A DNA stretch of 64,000 nucleotides from JAGWBJ01 sp964291465 (GTDB lineage: Bacteria; Chloroflexota; Dehalococcoidia; Lucifugimonadales; JAGWBF01): the NCBI GenBank assembly GCA_964291465.2, contig OZ219940.1, positions 1 to 64,000 on the forward strand, written 5' to 3'. Positions 7,963 to 17,209 of this stretch are shown here, one piece after another. The notes beneath the pieces are model-generated. The model did no database searches, was not told where the DNA came from, and saw nothing but the letters and a program-made list of their open reading frames with translations. Both the position numbers and the translations under genes were made by a program. Every line of letters begins with the position of its first letter. Position 1 is the stretch's first letter.

Positions 7963-8684
7963 AGTCCGTCCTGAAGGTCAGGGGCCTACAGGTCTCCTAC
8001 GGCCTGGTGCAGGCCGTCAGGGGGGTGGACTTCCAGGTCCGGGAGAACGAGATCTGCGCCGTACTGGGCGTCAACGGCGCCGGGAAGTCCAGCATCATCA
8101 AGGCCGTCCTCGGCCTGATCCGATCGCAGGCCGGGACCGTCGAGTTCCCCGAGGGCACCGAGATACGGGGCATGCCTCCCCACCGGATAAACAGGGCGGG
8201 CATCGCCTGGCTGCCTCAGGGCGGGCAGATATTCTCCACCCTGACGGTCCACGAGAACCTGCTGATGGGCGCCTTCGGCCGCGAGAAGACCCCGGAGACC
8301 CTGGAGCGCATGGATGGGATCCTGGAGCGGTTCCCCATCCTCCGGGAGCGGTCTACCCAGGTAGCCGGGTCCCTCAGCGGCGGGGAGCAGCAGCAGCTCG
8401 CCTTCGGCCGGGCGCTGATATCCGATCCCAAGCTTCTCATCCTGGACGAGCCGTCCCTGGGCCTGGCCCCGCGCATCGTGCAACGCACCTTCCAGCTTGT
8501 CAGCGACCTTCGCTCCGAGGGGTTGAGCATCCTCCTGGTGGAGCAGAACGCCAGGGAGGCCCTGAAGATAGCCGACTATGCCTACCTCCTGGAGGTTGGA
8601 CAGATCGCCGGGGAGGGCACGGCCTCGGAGATCGAGTCCAGCGAAGAGGTCCAGCGGGTGTACCTGGGAGCGGAAGCCGTCTAG
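7959..8684 (+). CDS. livF: Branched-chain amino acid ABC transporter ATP-binding protein LivF
   Basis: Second ATPase subunit, 241 residues. Walker A is GVNGAGKSS, the signature LSGGEQQQLAFGRAL, Walker B LLILDEPSLGL, and the switch His is replaced by Gln in LLVEQNAREAL, which is usual for LivF. Start is TTG 7959, overlapping the livG TGA in TTGA, so translation is probably coupled. It pairs with LivG to power the LivH/LivM permease. Confidence 0.93.
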   Translation: MKSVLKVRGLQVSYGLVQAVRGVDFQVRENEICAVLGVNGAGKSSIIKAVLGLIRSQAGTVEFPEGTEIRGMPPHRINRAGIAWLPQGGQIFSTLTVHENLLMGAFGREKTPETLERMDGILERFPILRERSTQVAGSLSGGEQQQLAFGRALISDPKLLILDEPSLGLAPRIVQRTFQLVSDLRSEGLSILLVEQNAREALKIADYAYLLEVGQIAGEGTASEIESSEEVQRVYLGAEAV

Positions 8685-8686
8685 CG

Positions 8687-9592
8687 GTGGAGCAGTTCTT
8701 TCAGCAGGTAGCCAACGGCCTGAGCGTGGGCAGCACCTACGCGGTGGTCGCCCTGGGGTTCGGCCTCACCTTCAGCGTCATGCGGGTCATCAACCTGGCC
8801 CATCCCGAGCTGTTCATGCTGGGCGCGTACCTCACCGGCGTAGTCGTCACCTTCCTGGGCTACAGCTCGGCCAGCGCCCCGCTGGCCGGGGCGGTGGGCA
8901 TGCTCATCCTGGTGCTGATACTGGTCATGGGGGGCACGGGCGCCACGGGGCTGGTCGTCGAGCGCTTCGTGATACGGCCCGTGCGGGGCAGGTACATACT
9001 CATCCCCTTCATGGCCACCGGCGGCATCGCCATATTCATGCAGTACGCCGCCCAGCGCATCTGGGGGTCGGACCCGGCGTTCGTACCCAGCATCATCCCC
9101 TTCCACGCCTTCTGGGTCTGGGGGGTGAACATCACCGCCGCCCAGCTCACCACCTTCATCGCCGGCGTCATCGTCATGTTCCTGCTCCGGTACTACGTCA
9201 GGGAGACCCGGTGGGGCCGGGCGACCAGGGCGGTGGCCGAGCGGGCCGACGTGGCGGCCGCGTGCGGAGTCAACGTCAACTTCGTCTCCCAGCTCACCGT
9301 CGGCATCTCGTCCATGATGGCGGGCATCGCCGGGGTGACCATCGGCCTCCTCTACACCAGCGCCTGGCCCTTCATGGGCCTGCTGTATGGCCTGAAGGCC
9401 TTCGTATGCATGCTCGTGGGAGGCAACCGCCACATCGAGGCCATCATGGCAATCGGGCTGGTGCTGGGCATCATCGAGGCGATGGTGACGGGGTACATCA
9501 CGTCGACGCTGAGGGACGCGGTGGCCTTCAGCATGCTGCTGGGGATCCTGGTCTTCCGGCCCAACGGGCTCTTCGGGTCCTACGACGTATAG
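8687..9592 (+). CDS. livH: Branched-chain amino acid ABC transporter permease LivH
   Basis: Membrane permease of 301 residues with about eight hydrophobic helices. It has the family start FFQQVANGLSVGSTYAVVALG and VMRVINLAHPELFMLG, and the cytoplasmic coupling loop near RAVAERADVAAACGVNV. The start is a GTG only 2 bases after the livF stop. The final segment RPNGLFGSYDV is typical of LivH C-termini. It forms the transmembrane channel with LivM. Confidence 0.93.
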   Translation: MEQFFQQVANGLSVGSTYAVVALGFGLTFSVMRVINLAHPELFMLGAYLTGVVVTFLGYSSASAPLAGAVGMLILVLILVMGGTGATGLVVERFVIRPVRGRYILIPFMATGGIAIFMQYAAQRIWGSDPAFVPSIIPFHAFWVWGVNITAAQLTTFIAGVIVMFLLRYYVRETRWGRATRAVAERADVAAACGVNVNFVSQLTVGISSMMAGIAGVTIGLLYTSAWPFMGLLYGLKAFVCMLVGGNRHIEAIMAIGLVLGIIEAMVTGYITSTLRDAVAFSMLLGILVFRPNGLFGSYDV

Positions 9593-9602
9593 CGGTGAGA
9601 CG

Positions 9603-10679
9603 ATGCAGGATATAGCGTCCGAATACCTGACATCCCAGCGGAGGCAGTTGGCGATATCCGTCCTGGTGGCGCTGGTCATCGGGCTGGACGTGGCCGGGGT
9701 CATCGACATCGTCGGGGAGCTGAACGAGCTGTCCACCAACCTGTCCGGTTTCTGGGAAGCGACCCTGGTCTACGCAGGGATGAACGCCATCATAGTCGTG
9801 GGGCTGTACTACTGCGCCTCGGCCGGGGCCCTCTCCGTGGCCCACGCATCCATCGCCGGAATGGGCGCCTACATGTCCGCGGTCCTCACCACCAACTTCG
9901 GCTGGCCCTTCCCCGCCGCCATCTTGTTCGGCACCGGGGTGGGATTCCTCACCGGCACCTTCCTCGCCGTGGCGACCATCCGCATGAACCACCTGGTGGC
10001 GGGCCTGACCACCCTCGCCTTCGGAGAGGCCATGGCCGTGGTCGCCTTCAACATAGACTATATCGGCGGGGCCAACGGCTTCAGCGGCATGCCGCTGAAC
10101 ACGTCCTTCGGCGTGGTGTTCCTGGTGCTGGCCATCCTGGGCTTCGCCACCTGGCGTTTCGACACATCCCGCCTGGGATATGCGGCCCGGGCCGTCCGGG
10201 ACAACCCGACGGTGGCGGCCGCCATGGGCATCAACGTCGCCTGGGTCAGGGTGCTGGTCTTCTCCCTGGGGTGCGCCATCGCGGGCCTGGGCGGCGTGTT
10301 CCGGGGCCACTACATCCTGGTGCAGCACCCCGAGGACATGACCTTCTTCTTCTCCCTCACCTTCGTCATGTTCTGGGTATTCGGAGGCTCCTACACCTTC
10401 CTGGGGCCCCTCTTCGGCGCCATGTTCCTGACCATCGTCCCCGAGGTCCTGCGCTTCTCCCTCTACGAGCGGTACATCATGTACGGCCTCGTCCTGACCG
10501 TCATGATAATCATGCGGCCCCAGGGGGTCATCACCAGGGTGCCCCTGGGAAACCAGCTCCGCCTGCTGGGGCTCGTGGACCTGGTCAGGGAGCGAAGGCT
10601 GCCCGCCTGGGCCACCGCAGCCCTGGGACACCGCAGCCGTGACCCGGCCTCGGCCCCCAAGAGCGAAGAGCCCGACTGA
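9603..10679 (+). CDS. livM: Branched-chain amino acid ABC transporter permease LivM
   Basis: Permease of 358 residues. A long first helix (LAISVLVALVIGLDVAGVI) is followed by the LivM core: YAGMNAIIVVGLYYCASAGALSVAH contains the conserved ALSVAHAS, and the coupling loop is GYAARAVRDNPTVAAAMGINV. The C-terminal cytoplasmic tail (about 45 residues) carries no ATPase domain, unlike LivM-LivG fusions. It starts 10 bases after livH. Confidence 0.92.
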   Translation: MQDIASEYLTSQRRQLAISVLVALVIGLDVAGVIDIVGELNELSTNLSGFWEATLVYAGMNAIIVVGLYYCASAGALSVAHASIAGMGAYMSAVLTTNFGWPFPAAILFGTGVGFLTGTFLAVATIRMNHLVAGLTTLAFGEAMAVVAFNIDYIGGANGFSGMPLNTSFGVVFLVLAILGFATWRFDTSRLGYAARAVRDNPTVAAAMGINVAWVRVLVFSLGCAIAGLGGVFRGHYILVQHPEDMTFFFSLTFVMFWVFGGSYTFLGPLFGAMFLTIVPEVLRFSLYERYIMYGLVLTVMIIMRPQGVITRVPLGNQLRLLGLVDLVRERRLPAWATAALGHRSRDPASAPKSEEPD

Positions 10680-10701
10680 CGACGTGCCAAGACCGAAATG
10701 T

Positions 10702-10730
10702 TTGCAGTTCCGGGACTATAAGAGTAGAAT
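10702..10730 (+). promoter_or_regulatory. Candidate sigma-70 promoter of livK
   Basis: TTGCAG at 10702-10707, 17-base spacer, TAGAAT at 10725-10730. It would give the binding-protein gene its own transcript beyond the liv operon, with a leader of about 55 bases, as expected for an abundant binding protein. Confidence 0.6.
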
Positions 10731-10792
10731 ATCCTGAATTTCGCATCGCGAAAGGGTGCTACAGACCCAGCGCATACCTACAGGAGGCTAAC

Positions 10793-13212
10793 ATGAAACG
10801 CCTGCTAGTCCTAGGGATGGTAGCCTTGGTAATGGTCCTCGTGGCAGCGGCCTGCGACGGCGAGGAGGAGGCCACCACCGCGCCCACCACTGCCCCCGCG
10901 ACCACGGCCCCGGTGGCCACGACTCCGGCTGACACCACCGCCCCCGCGACCACGGCTCCCCCGCCGAGGGAGGAGAGATGCGGGAGGCCCACTTCTGGGA
11001 GGTCAACGCCCTCACCGGCCAGTCCGCATCCTACGGCATACGCAGCGTCCACGGCATCGAGCTGGCCGCCAAGCACGTCAACGACGCAGGCGGCTTCCAG
11101 GACAACTGCGGCAACACCTACACCGTCAGGCTGACGGTCCACGACATGGCCAACAACCGCGAGCAGGCCATATCAGGCCTTCGCAAGGCCGCCGACGACC
11201 CCACCGTCATCGTCTCCCTGGGCTCCACTCCATCCACAGGCTTCGTGCCCATGGTGCCCGTCGCCGGGCAGGTCAAGCTACCCATCATCGGCACCGGCAC
11301 CGCCGCCCCCATCTCCGACTGGAACCCCTACGCCTTCCGCGTCACCGTCACCACACAGGCCGCCGTGCCTCCCTTCATGGAGACCATGGTGGCCCGCTTC
11401 GACAACTTCAAGCGCATCGCCCTGATCTATGACATCACACAGGACGCCCAGCGCGCCGAGGCAGAGCTGGTCAGAGACCTCGCCGATACCTACGGCTACG
11501 AGATCGTTAGCTTCGAGGCCTTCCGCGCCAACGACAAGGACTTCCGCTCCCAGCTCACCACCATCCAGGGACAGGACCCCGACTGGGTGGGCATCTACGG
11601 CGCCACCCCCGAGGGCACCGCCATCTTCAACCAGATGGACGAGCTGGGCATGTTGGACGAGGTGGAGACCTTCGTCGGCTTCGGCAGCACCAACCAGCCC
11701 GACTGGTGGACCCTGACCGATGGGCGCGTAGAGGGGGCCTACAGCTGGATGGTGGGCTTCGACCTGGCCCAGCCCGGCCTGATGGAAAAGGTGCTGACGG
11801 ACTACCAGGCCATGTTCGAGGAGGGCCCCGACGTCCAGACCGTCTACGGCTACCAGGCCTTCCAGGCCGCCGTCGACGCCATCAAGAGGTCCTGCACGGC
11901 CACCGACCGGGAGGCCTTCCGGGACGCCCTGGCCACCACCAACATCGACGCCCTGGGCGGCAAGGTGATCTTCGACAGCCCCAGGGACAACCCGCTGGGC
12001 GAGAACCGCTCCGGCGTAATCGTCGTCACCAAGACCCAGGGCGAGGACGCCACCGCCTTCGAGCTGGTGAGCGCCGAGGGTGAGATGATGCCCGCCGCGG
12101 ATGGCGAGCAACGGGAGGCCCACTTCTGGGAGGTCAACGCCCTCACCGGGCAGTCCGCCTCCTACGGCATACGCAGCGTCCACGGCATCGAGCTGGCCGC
12201 CAAGCACGTCAACGACGCAGGCGGCTTCCAGGACAACTGCGGCAACACCTACACCGTCAGGCTGACGGTCCACGACATGGCCAACAACCGCGAGCAGGCC
12301 ATCTCCGGCCTCCGCAAGGCCGCCGACGACCCCACCGTCATCGTCTCCCTGGGCTCCACTCCATCCACAGGCTTCGTGCCCATGGTGCCCGTCGCCGGGC
12401 AGGTCAAGCTACCCATCATCGGCACCGGCACCGCCGCTCCCATCTCCGACTGGAACCCCTACGCCTTCCGCGTCACCGTCACCACACAGGCCGCCGTGCC
12501 TCCCTTCATGGAGACCATGGTGGCACGCTTCGACAACTTCAAGCGCATCGCCCTGATCTACGACATCACGCAGGACGCCCAGCGCGCCGAGGCCGAGCTG
12601 GTCAGAGACCTCGCCGATACCTACGGCTACGAGATCGTCAGCTTCGAGGCTTTCCGCGCCAACGACAAGGACTTCCGCTCCCAGCTCACCACCATCCGCG
12701 GCCAGGACCCCGACTGGGTGGGCATCTACGGCGCCACCCCAGAGGGCACCGCCATCTTCAACCAGATGGACGAGCTGGGCATGTTGGACGAGGTGGAGAC
12801 CTTCGTCGGCTTCGGCAGCACCAACCAGCCCGACTGGTGGACCCTCACCGATGGGCGTGTAGAGGGGGCCTATAGCTGGATGGTAGGCTTCGACTTGGCC
12901 CAGCCCGGCCTGATGGAAAAGGTGCTGACGGACTACCAGGCCATGTTCGAGGAGGGGCCCGACGTCCAGACCGTCTACGGCTACCAGGCCTTCCAGGCCG
13001 CCATGGACGCCATCAAGAGGTCCTGCACAGCCACCGACCGGGAGGCCTTCCGCGACGCCCTGGCCACCACCAACATCGACGCCCTGGGCGGCAAGGTGAT
13101 CTTCGACAGCCCCAGGGACAATCCGCTGGGCGAAAACCGCTCCGGCGTCATCGTCGTTACCAAGACCCAGGGCGAGGACGCCACCGCCTTCGAGCTGGTG
13201 CCCCAGCCGTAA
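10793..13212 (+). CDS. livK: Branched-chain amino acid-type binding lipoprotein with duplicated ligand domain (frameshifted linker)
   Basis: Periplasmic-type binding protein for the liv transporter. The N-terminus is a lipoprotein signal peptide (MKRLLVLGMVALVMVLVAA with lipobox AAAC), followed by a Thr/Pro/Ala-rich linker. Two complete Peripla_BP_6 domains follow, at 10981-12069 and 12112-13200, exactly 1131 bases (377 codons) apart. The 363 aligned residues differ at only two positions: Gln/Arg in TTIQGQD versus TTIRGQD, and Val/Met in QAAVDA versus QAAMDA. Most DNA differences are silent. The linker frame reaches the domains only if the C run at 10958-10962 has one more C, so the open frame breaks there. 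An ATG at 10978 behind GGAGGAGAG could otherwise start a signal-less product. Reconstructed length is 806 residues, about twice the family norm. Confidence 0.85.
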
Positions 13213-13238
13213 CCGCCCCGGGACAGGAGCCGGACCAA

Positions 13239-13269
13239 GTGGGGAGGCGCCCGGTGGGCGCCTCCCCAC
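13239..13269 (+). terminator. Hairpin terminator after the liv binding protein
   Basis: Perfect 14-bp stem, GTGGGGAGGCGCCC (13239-13252) with GGGCGCCTCCCCAC (13256-13269), loop GGT. It lies 27 bases after the stop. The T tract is weak. Confidence 0.7.
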
Positions 13270-13305
13270 CCAGCATTTCTCCCTTGACAGTCCCTTAACC
13301 CCTTG

Positions 13306-13432
13306 TGTCGTTCCGAGCGGAGCGCAGCGAGGAATCTGTCCATGCCGGCGAGTAGTCGGCCCAAGGCCTTGTGGCGCGGCCGTGCCTGTTGTGGGATGCC
13401 CGAGGATTCCTCGCCTACGGCTCGGAATGACA
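13306..13432. repeat. MITE-like element with terminal inverted arms
   Basis: The left arm (13306-13337) starts TGTCGTTCCGAGCGGAGCG and ends GCGAGGAATCT. The right arm (13403-13432) is its imperfect inverse, AGGATTCCTCGCCTACGG then CTCGGAATGACA. The roughly 65-base interior has no gene. Sequences of the GTCATTCCGAGCG...GAGGAATC type are recurrent interspersed repeats in many bacteria, including Chloroflexota, so this is probably one genomic copy of such a family. Confidence 0.7.
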
Positions 13433-13579
13433 GGTGGGATGGACCCGGAACGGCATGTCCCAGGTGGGAGGGACTCCGGAACGGCATGTCCCAGGTGGGA
13501 GGGACCCGGAACGGCATGTCTCAGGTGGGAGGGACCCGGAACGGCATGTCTCAGGTGAGAGGGACCCGGAACGGCGTGT
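13431..13579. repeat. Five-unit 30-bp tandem repeat
   Basis: Units begin at 13431, 13461, 13492, 13522 and 13552 with core CAGGTGGGAGGGACCCGGAA plus CGGCATGTC. The second unit is 31 bp and the fifth is diverged and shortened. It abuts the MITE-like right arm (shared CA) and ends 13 bases before the stop codon of the flavin monooxygenase gene. There are no spacers, so it is not CRISPR. Confidence 0.85.
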
Positions 13580-13591
13580 CAGGCGGGGCGG

Positions 13592-14755
13592 CTAGTCGTA
13601 GGGCTGGAGCTCTATCTCGTGGAGGGCCGGGACCACCTCTTTGCCCAGGAGCTCGATGGAGCGCATGACGTCGTCGTGGGCCATGTCCCCCTCGTTCCCG
13701 TAGATGTGCAGGTAGCCCGGGTTCAGCCGCTCGACGATATTCGACAGCTTCCTGGTGACCGTCTCAGGGCTGCCCACGATGATGTTGTTCACCTCCTGGA
13801 GCTCCTCGTAGGTCATGGACCGGCCGAAGCCTCCGGCCCCCGGCAGGGTCGCCTGTATCTTCACCGCCTGCCGGGACTGGTACCCCGGAGGGTCGCTGTG
13901 CTCCCGGGGGCCCCTGTTGCGGTGGCTCTCGGTCCACAGGAAGGTCCTTCCTATGTCCTGGGCCTTCTCGTCGGTGTCGGCCACGAACACGCGGAGCAGG
14001 TAGCCGAAATGCTCAGGCCCCGGGGTAAACCCCACCTCCCTGGCCGTGTCCGAGTAGATCTGCCTCAGGCGCTCCGTGTGCTCCAACAGGGAGCCCAGGT
14101 TCATGTACGGGTGCCGGTGGGTGGCCGACCACACCACGCTCTCGGGACTGGAGAGGCCGGGAAACCAGACCGGCGGATGGGGCTTCTGGATGGGCAGCAC
14201 CCACGGGTTCACCGCCCGGTAGTGGTAGTGCTTGCCCTCGTAGCGGAAGGGCCCGGGCTCCGTCCAGCACTTGATGATCAGGTCGTGGGCCTCCTCGAAC
14301 CTCTCCCTGTTCTCCGTCGGGTCGATGCCGCCCTGGATGCTCTCCACCGCCGTGCCCCGGACGAAGCCCGAGATCACCCGCCCATTGGAGTAGCAGTCCA
14401 GCATCGCGATCTCTTCGGCCATCCTGATGGGGTCGTTGACGGCGATCACGTTGCCAAGGATGGCGATCTTCACCCTCTTGGTGAGCTTGGAGATGACCGC
14501 GGCGTCCAGGTTGACCGCGGGCTTCATGCACCAGTAGGCGGCGTGATGCTCGTTGGTCATGATGCCGTCGAAGCCCACCTCGTCGGCCAGGGCGTACTGC
14601 TCGTGGTACTCGTTGTACAGCACGTGGGCCTTGTGAGGGTCGAAGTAGCTGTTCGGAAACCCCAGCCGGCCGGAATCGTGCTTCTCCAAGTCTTTTTCAG
14701 TAACGAAGCCGTAGGGCTGCTCCGAAAACCAGAAGACCTCCACCTTGTCCTGCAT
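13592..14755 (-). CDS. Luciferase-like flavin-dependent monooxygenase
   Basis: LLM-class flavin-dependent oxidoreductase, 387 residues, TIM-barrel fold using FMNH2 or F420. Features: VEVFWFSEQPYGF at the first strand; DEVGFDGIMTNEHHAAYW with the conserved NEHH; KIAILGNVIAVNDPIRMAEEIAM; and GRVISGFVRGTA. Start ATG 14755 is preceded by AAGGAG; the frame to 14824 is an unsupported extension. An AGTATA (TATACT on this strand) at 14781-14786 could be its -10. Such enzymes are strongly expanded in SAR202-type Chloroflexota and are linked there to oxidation of recalcitrant organics. The substrate here is unknown. Confidence 0.88.
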   Translation of the reverse strand: MQDKVEVFWFSEQPYGFVTEKDLEKHDSGRLGFPNSYFDPHKAHVLYNEYHEQYALADEVGFDGIMTNEHHAAYWCMKPAVNLDAAVISKLTKRVKIAILGNVIAVNDPIRMAEEIAMLDCYSNGRVISGFVRGTAVESIQGGIDPTENRERFEEAHDLIIKCWTEPGPFRYEGKHYHYRAVNPWVLPIQKPHPPVWFPGLSSPESVVWSATHRHPYMNLGSLLEHTERLRQIYSDTAREVGFTPGPEHFGYLLRVFVADTDEKAQDIGRTFLWTESHRNRGPREHSDPPGYQSRQAVKIQATLPGAGGFGRSMTYEELQEVNNIIVGSPETVTRKLSNIVERLNPGYLHIYGNEGDMAHDDVMRSIELLGKEVVPALHEIELQPYD

Positions 14756-14926
14756 CGGACTCTCCTTCAACAGGTTGCGCACAGTATAGCACGGGGACGG
14801 TCGCCAACCACGACCCACGGACACAGCGGATCGACCTCCCTACACGCCCGTAGTGCCCGCCGATCTGTGCTACACTACGGCCAAGCCCGCCAGCCGGGAG
14901 AGACCACGTACAGGGAGGACGCAGAC

Positions 14927-15736
14927 ATGGTGTTGACGCGAGAGGCGATGCCCACCACCCCTTCGGAGGCCCGCATGCTGTTCCGGGAGGGTAGCTGGAC
15001 GCAGGACACCCTGGGCATCTGCAACGGGTATACCAACGCCAACCTGGTCATCGTGCCCAGGGACCTGGCCTACGACTTCCTCCTCTTCTGCCAGCGCAAC
15101 CCCAAGCCCTGCCCGGTGCTGGAGGTCCTGGACGAGGGGGACCCGACGGTGAGGGTGCTGGCCGACGGAGCCGACATCCGCAGCGACCTTCCCCGGTACC
15201 GCGTCTTCGTCCGGGGAGAGCTGGTGGACGAGCCCACGGACATCGGCGAGTACTGGCGCAGCGACCTTGTGACCTTCCTCTTCGGGTGCAGCGGGACCTT
15301 CGCCAGCGCCCTGGACAACGCCGGTATCAAGGTACGCCTGGGGATCGACGGGGAGAACCCGGGCTTCGGCGTGTATCGAACCAACATACCCACCGTCCCC
15401 GCCGGGCGCCTGCGCGGGCCCATGGTGGTGAGCATGCGCGGCGTACGGTCGGACCTGGTCTCCCGGGCCGTGGTGGTGACCTCCCGGTTCCCCAACCACC
15501 ACGGCAGCCCCGTGCACGTCGGGGACCCCGGCGCCATCGGCATAACCGACCTGTCCACGCCCGACTGGGGCGCCGGCCCGGTGGAGCTGCTTCCCGACGA
15601 GGTGCCCGTGTTCTGGGCCTGCGGCGTCACCCCCCAGGACGTCGCCCTGGAGAGCAAACCCGACCTCATGATCACCCACAGCCCCATCCACATGTTCATC
15701 AGCGACATCCCCTCCGAGCAGCAAGCGTCGTCCTGA
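14927..15736 (+). CDS. DUF1445 putative hydro-lyase (D-glutamate cyclase-like)
   Basis: A 269-residue DUF1445 protein, a family annotated as putative hydro-lyase and related to mammalian D-glutamate cyclase. Hallmarks: GICNGYTNANLVIVPRDLA, FGCSGTFASALDNAGI, PMVVSMRGV, and the C-terminal THSPIHMFISDI (family pattern THxPGHMFxTD). Start ATG 14927 follows AGGGAGG at 9 bases; the frame is open far upstream, but that part overlaps the divergent monooxygenase gene. A TACACT at 14871-14876 may be a -10. Biochemical function is not established here. Confidence 0.85.
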   Translation: MVLTREAMPTTPSEARMLFREGSWTQDTLGICNGYTNANLVIVPRDLAYDFLLFCQRNPKPCPVLEVLDEGDPTVRVLADGADIRSDLPRYRVFVRGELVDEPTDIGEYWRSDLVTFLFGCSGTFASALDNAGIKVRLGIDGENPGFGVYRTNIPTVPAGRLRGPMVVSMRGVRSDLVSRAVVVTSRFPNHHGSPVHVGDPGAIGITDLSTPDWGAGPVELLPDEVPVFWACGVTPQDVALESKPDLMITHSPIHMFISDIPSEQQASS

Positions 15737-15822
15737 CGGACTTTCGGATGACCGGGAGGGGCGGATGACCGGGGGCGGATGACCCGTGAGGCGCAGATGA
15801 CGACGGGAAGGGGGACGCCGGC

Positions 15823-16701
15823 ATGACGACAGTAGGCTCCGGCAAGTACACCTACCGGCTGGTCCGCGACTGGGGCGCGTTGCCCGACGGCGAGGCTTTC
15901 GGCATGGTCAGCGCGGTAGCCACGGACTCCCAGGACCGGGTCTACGTCTTCCAGAGGAAGGACCCTCCGGTGCTGGTCTTCGACCGGGACGGCGCCTTTC
16001 TGGACTCGTGGGGCGCCCGTGCCATTGCCGACCCTCACGGCATCCATATCGCCAACGACGTCGTGTACATCACCGACAGGGAGGACCAGGTGGCCGTAAC
16101 GTTCACCCTGGACGGGAAGCCCCTTCAGGTCCTCGGGGAGCGCGGCGTGCACTCGGACACCGGTTGCGAGGAGCCCGGCGACCTGGTGCCCCGGGCCGCG
16201 GGCCCCTTCAACTATCCCACCGAGATGGTCCCCTCCCCGTCGGGAGACCTGTACGTATCCGACGGCTACCGCAACAGCCGGGTGCACCGGTTCTCCGGCG
16301 ACGGGCGGCTGACGACCTCGTGGGGAGAGCCGGGCAAGGCGGGGCCCAACCAGTTCCACCTGCCCCACAGCATCCTGGTGCACGACTCCCGCGTTTACGT
16401 GTGCGACCGCGAGAACAGCCGTGTCCAGATATTCTCCCTGGATGGCCGGTTCATCGCCATGTGGACGGACATGAACCGGCCCCAGGACATCTGCGTCGAC
16501 AAGGACGGCGTGTTCTACACCTGCGAGCGAGTGGGAGAGGACGGGTCATCCCCCCAGGTCAGCATCCTGGACGGAGACGGAAACGTGCTGGCCCGCTGGC
16601 AGTGCCGGGGCGCCCACGGCCTGTGGGTCGACTCCCGCGGGGACATCTACCTGGGGCTGAGGGTGGACCAGAGCGTGGACAAGTACGTCCGGCAGACCTA
16701 G
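15823..16701 (+). CDS. NHL-repeat six-bladed beta-propeller protein
   Basis: A 292-residue propeller without a signal peptide. Each blade shows the NHL pattern of a hydrophobic strand followed by a D-x-YV-x-D turn: DSQDRVYVFQRKD, DVVYITDRED, GDLYVSDGYRNSRV, SRVYVCDRENSRV and GDIYLGLRVD. The FQRKDPPVLVFDRDG blade recurs almost exactly in the protein at 37852-38697. Distant relatives are peptidyl-alpha-hydroxyglycine alpha-amidating lyases, but an enzymatic role is not shown. It starts 86 bases after DUF1445 on the same strand. Confidence 0.85.
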   Translation: MTTVGSGKYTYRLVRDWGALPDGEAFGMVSAVATDSQDRVYVFQRKDPPVLVFDRDGAFLDSWGARAIADPHGIHIANDVVYITDREDQVAVTFTLDGKPLQVLGERGVHSDTGCEEPGDLVPRAAGPFNYPTEMVPSPSGDLYVSDGYRNSRVHRFSGDGRLTTSWGEPGKAGPNQFHLPHSILVHDSRVYVCDRENSRVQIFSLDGRFIAMWTDMNRPQDICVDKDGVFYTCERVGEDGSSPQVSILDGDGNVLARWQCRGAHGLWVDSRGDIYLGLRVDQSVDKYVRQT

Positions 16702-16746
16702 CCCACAGCGTCCCTGCCGGAGCATCCCTTATAGGAGGCGGCTACC

Positions 16747-17187
16747 ATGGCCAGTCAGTCGGACATATCCCAGGTCGAGGCTGTCCTAGAAGAGTGGCGG
16801 CGGGCGTTCACCGCCAGGAACGTGGAAGCCCTCAAGGACCTCTGGGACGTGGACTACCCCCACCTCATCTATATCGCCGAGGAGGACAACGAGCCCCATC
16901 GCGGCTTCGACGCCATCGGCAGCTATTACGCCAACATCCCCCAGCTCGTCGAGAGTCTCGATTGGACCCTCAAGGAGACCACGATAGACGTCATAGGCGA
17001 CATGGCCTACGCCTACGTGGAGTTCCTGGTCAACGCCGTGTTCAAAGAGGGCGGTCGCCGGATGACCTTCGACGGACGCAACACCTTCATACTGAAGAGG
17101 ACCGGCGGCCGGTGGCGGTTCATCCACTACCACGAGTCCCTGTCCCGGGACCACAGTCACGATACCTGGGGGTTCCTCTGGGAATAG
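16747..17187 (+). CDS. SnoaL-like / NTF2-fold protein
   Basis: A 146-residue NTF2-like domain of the SnoaL / ketosteroid-isomerase superfamily: an N-terminal helix with VEAVLEEWRRAFTARNVEAL, then LWDVDYPHLIYI, GRRMTFDGRNTFILKR and WRFIHYHES. It may be a small isomerase, lyase or ligand-binding protein. Start ATG 16747 has TAGGAGG 10 bases upstream. It probably ends the DUF1445-NHL transcription unit; a convergent isochorismatase gene follows 22 bases later. Confidence 0.8.
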   Translation: MASQSDISQVEAVLEEWRRAFTARNVEALKDLWDVDYPHLIYIAEEDNEPHRGFDAIGSYYANIPQLVESLDWTLKETTIDVIGDMAYAYVEFLVNAVFKEGGRRMTFDGRNTFILKRTGGRWRFIHYHESLSRDHSHDTWGFLWE

Positions 17188-17209
17188 GCCCGGGGCCTCG
17201 GACCGCCTC

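Noticed and set aside
11278..13269. Minus-strand frames repeated at 11278-12273 and 12409-13269
   Set aside because: They are antisense shadows of the duplicated binding domains, which is why they also look repeated.
13431..13579. Regular 30-bp repeats as a CRISPR array
   Set aside because: Units are directly contiguous with no unique spacers and there are no cas genes; a simple tandem array.
13619..14926. Upstream extension of the DUF1445 frame giving a 705-residue protein
   Set aside because: The extra part is antisense to the flavin monooxygenase; a good ribosome-binding site and the family start point to ATG 14927.
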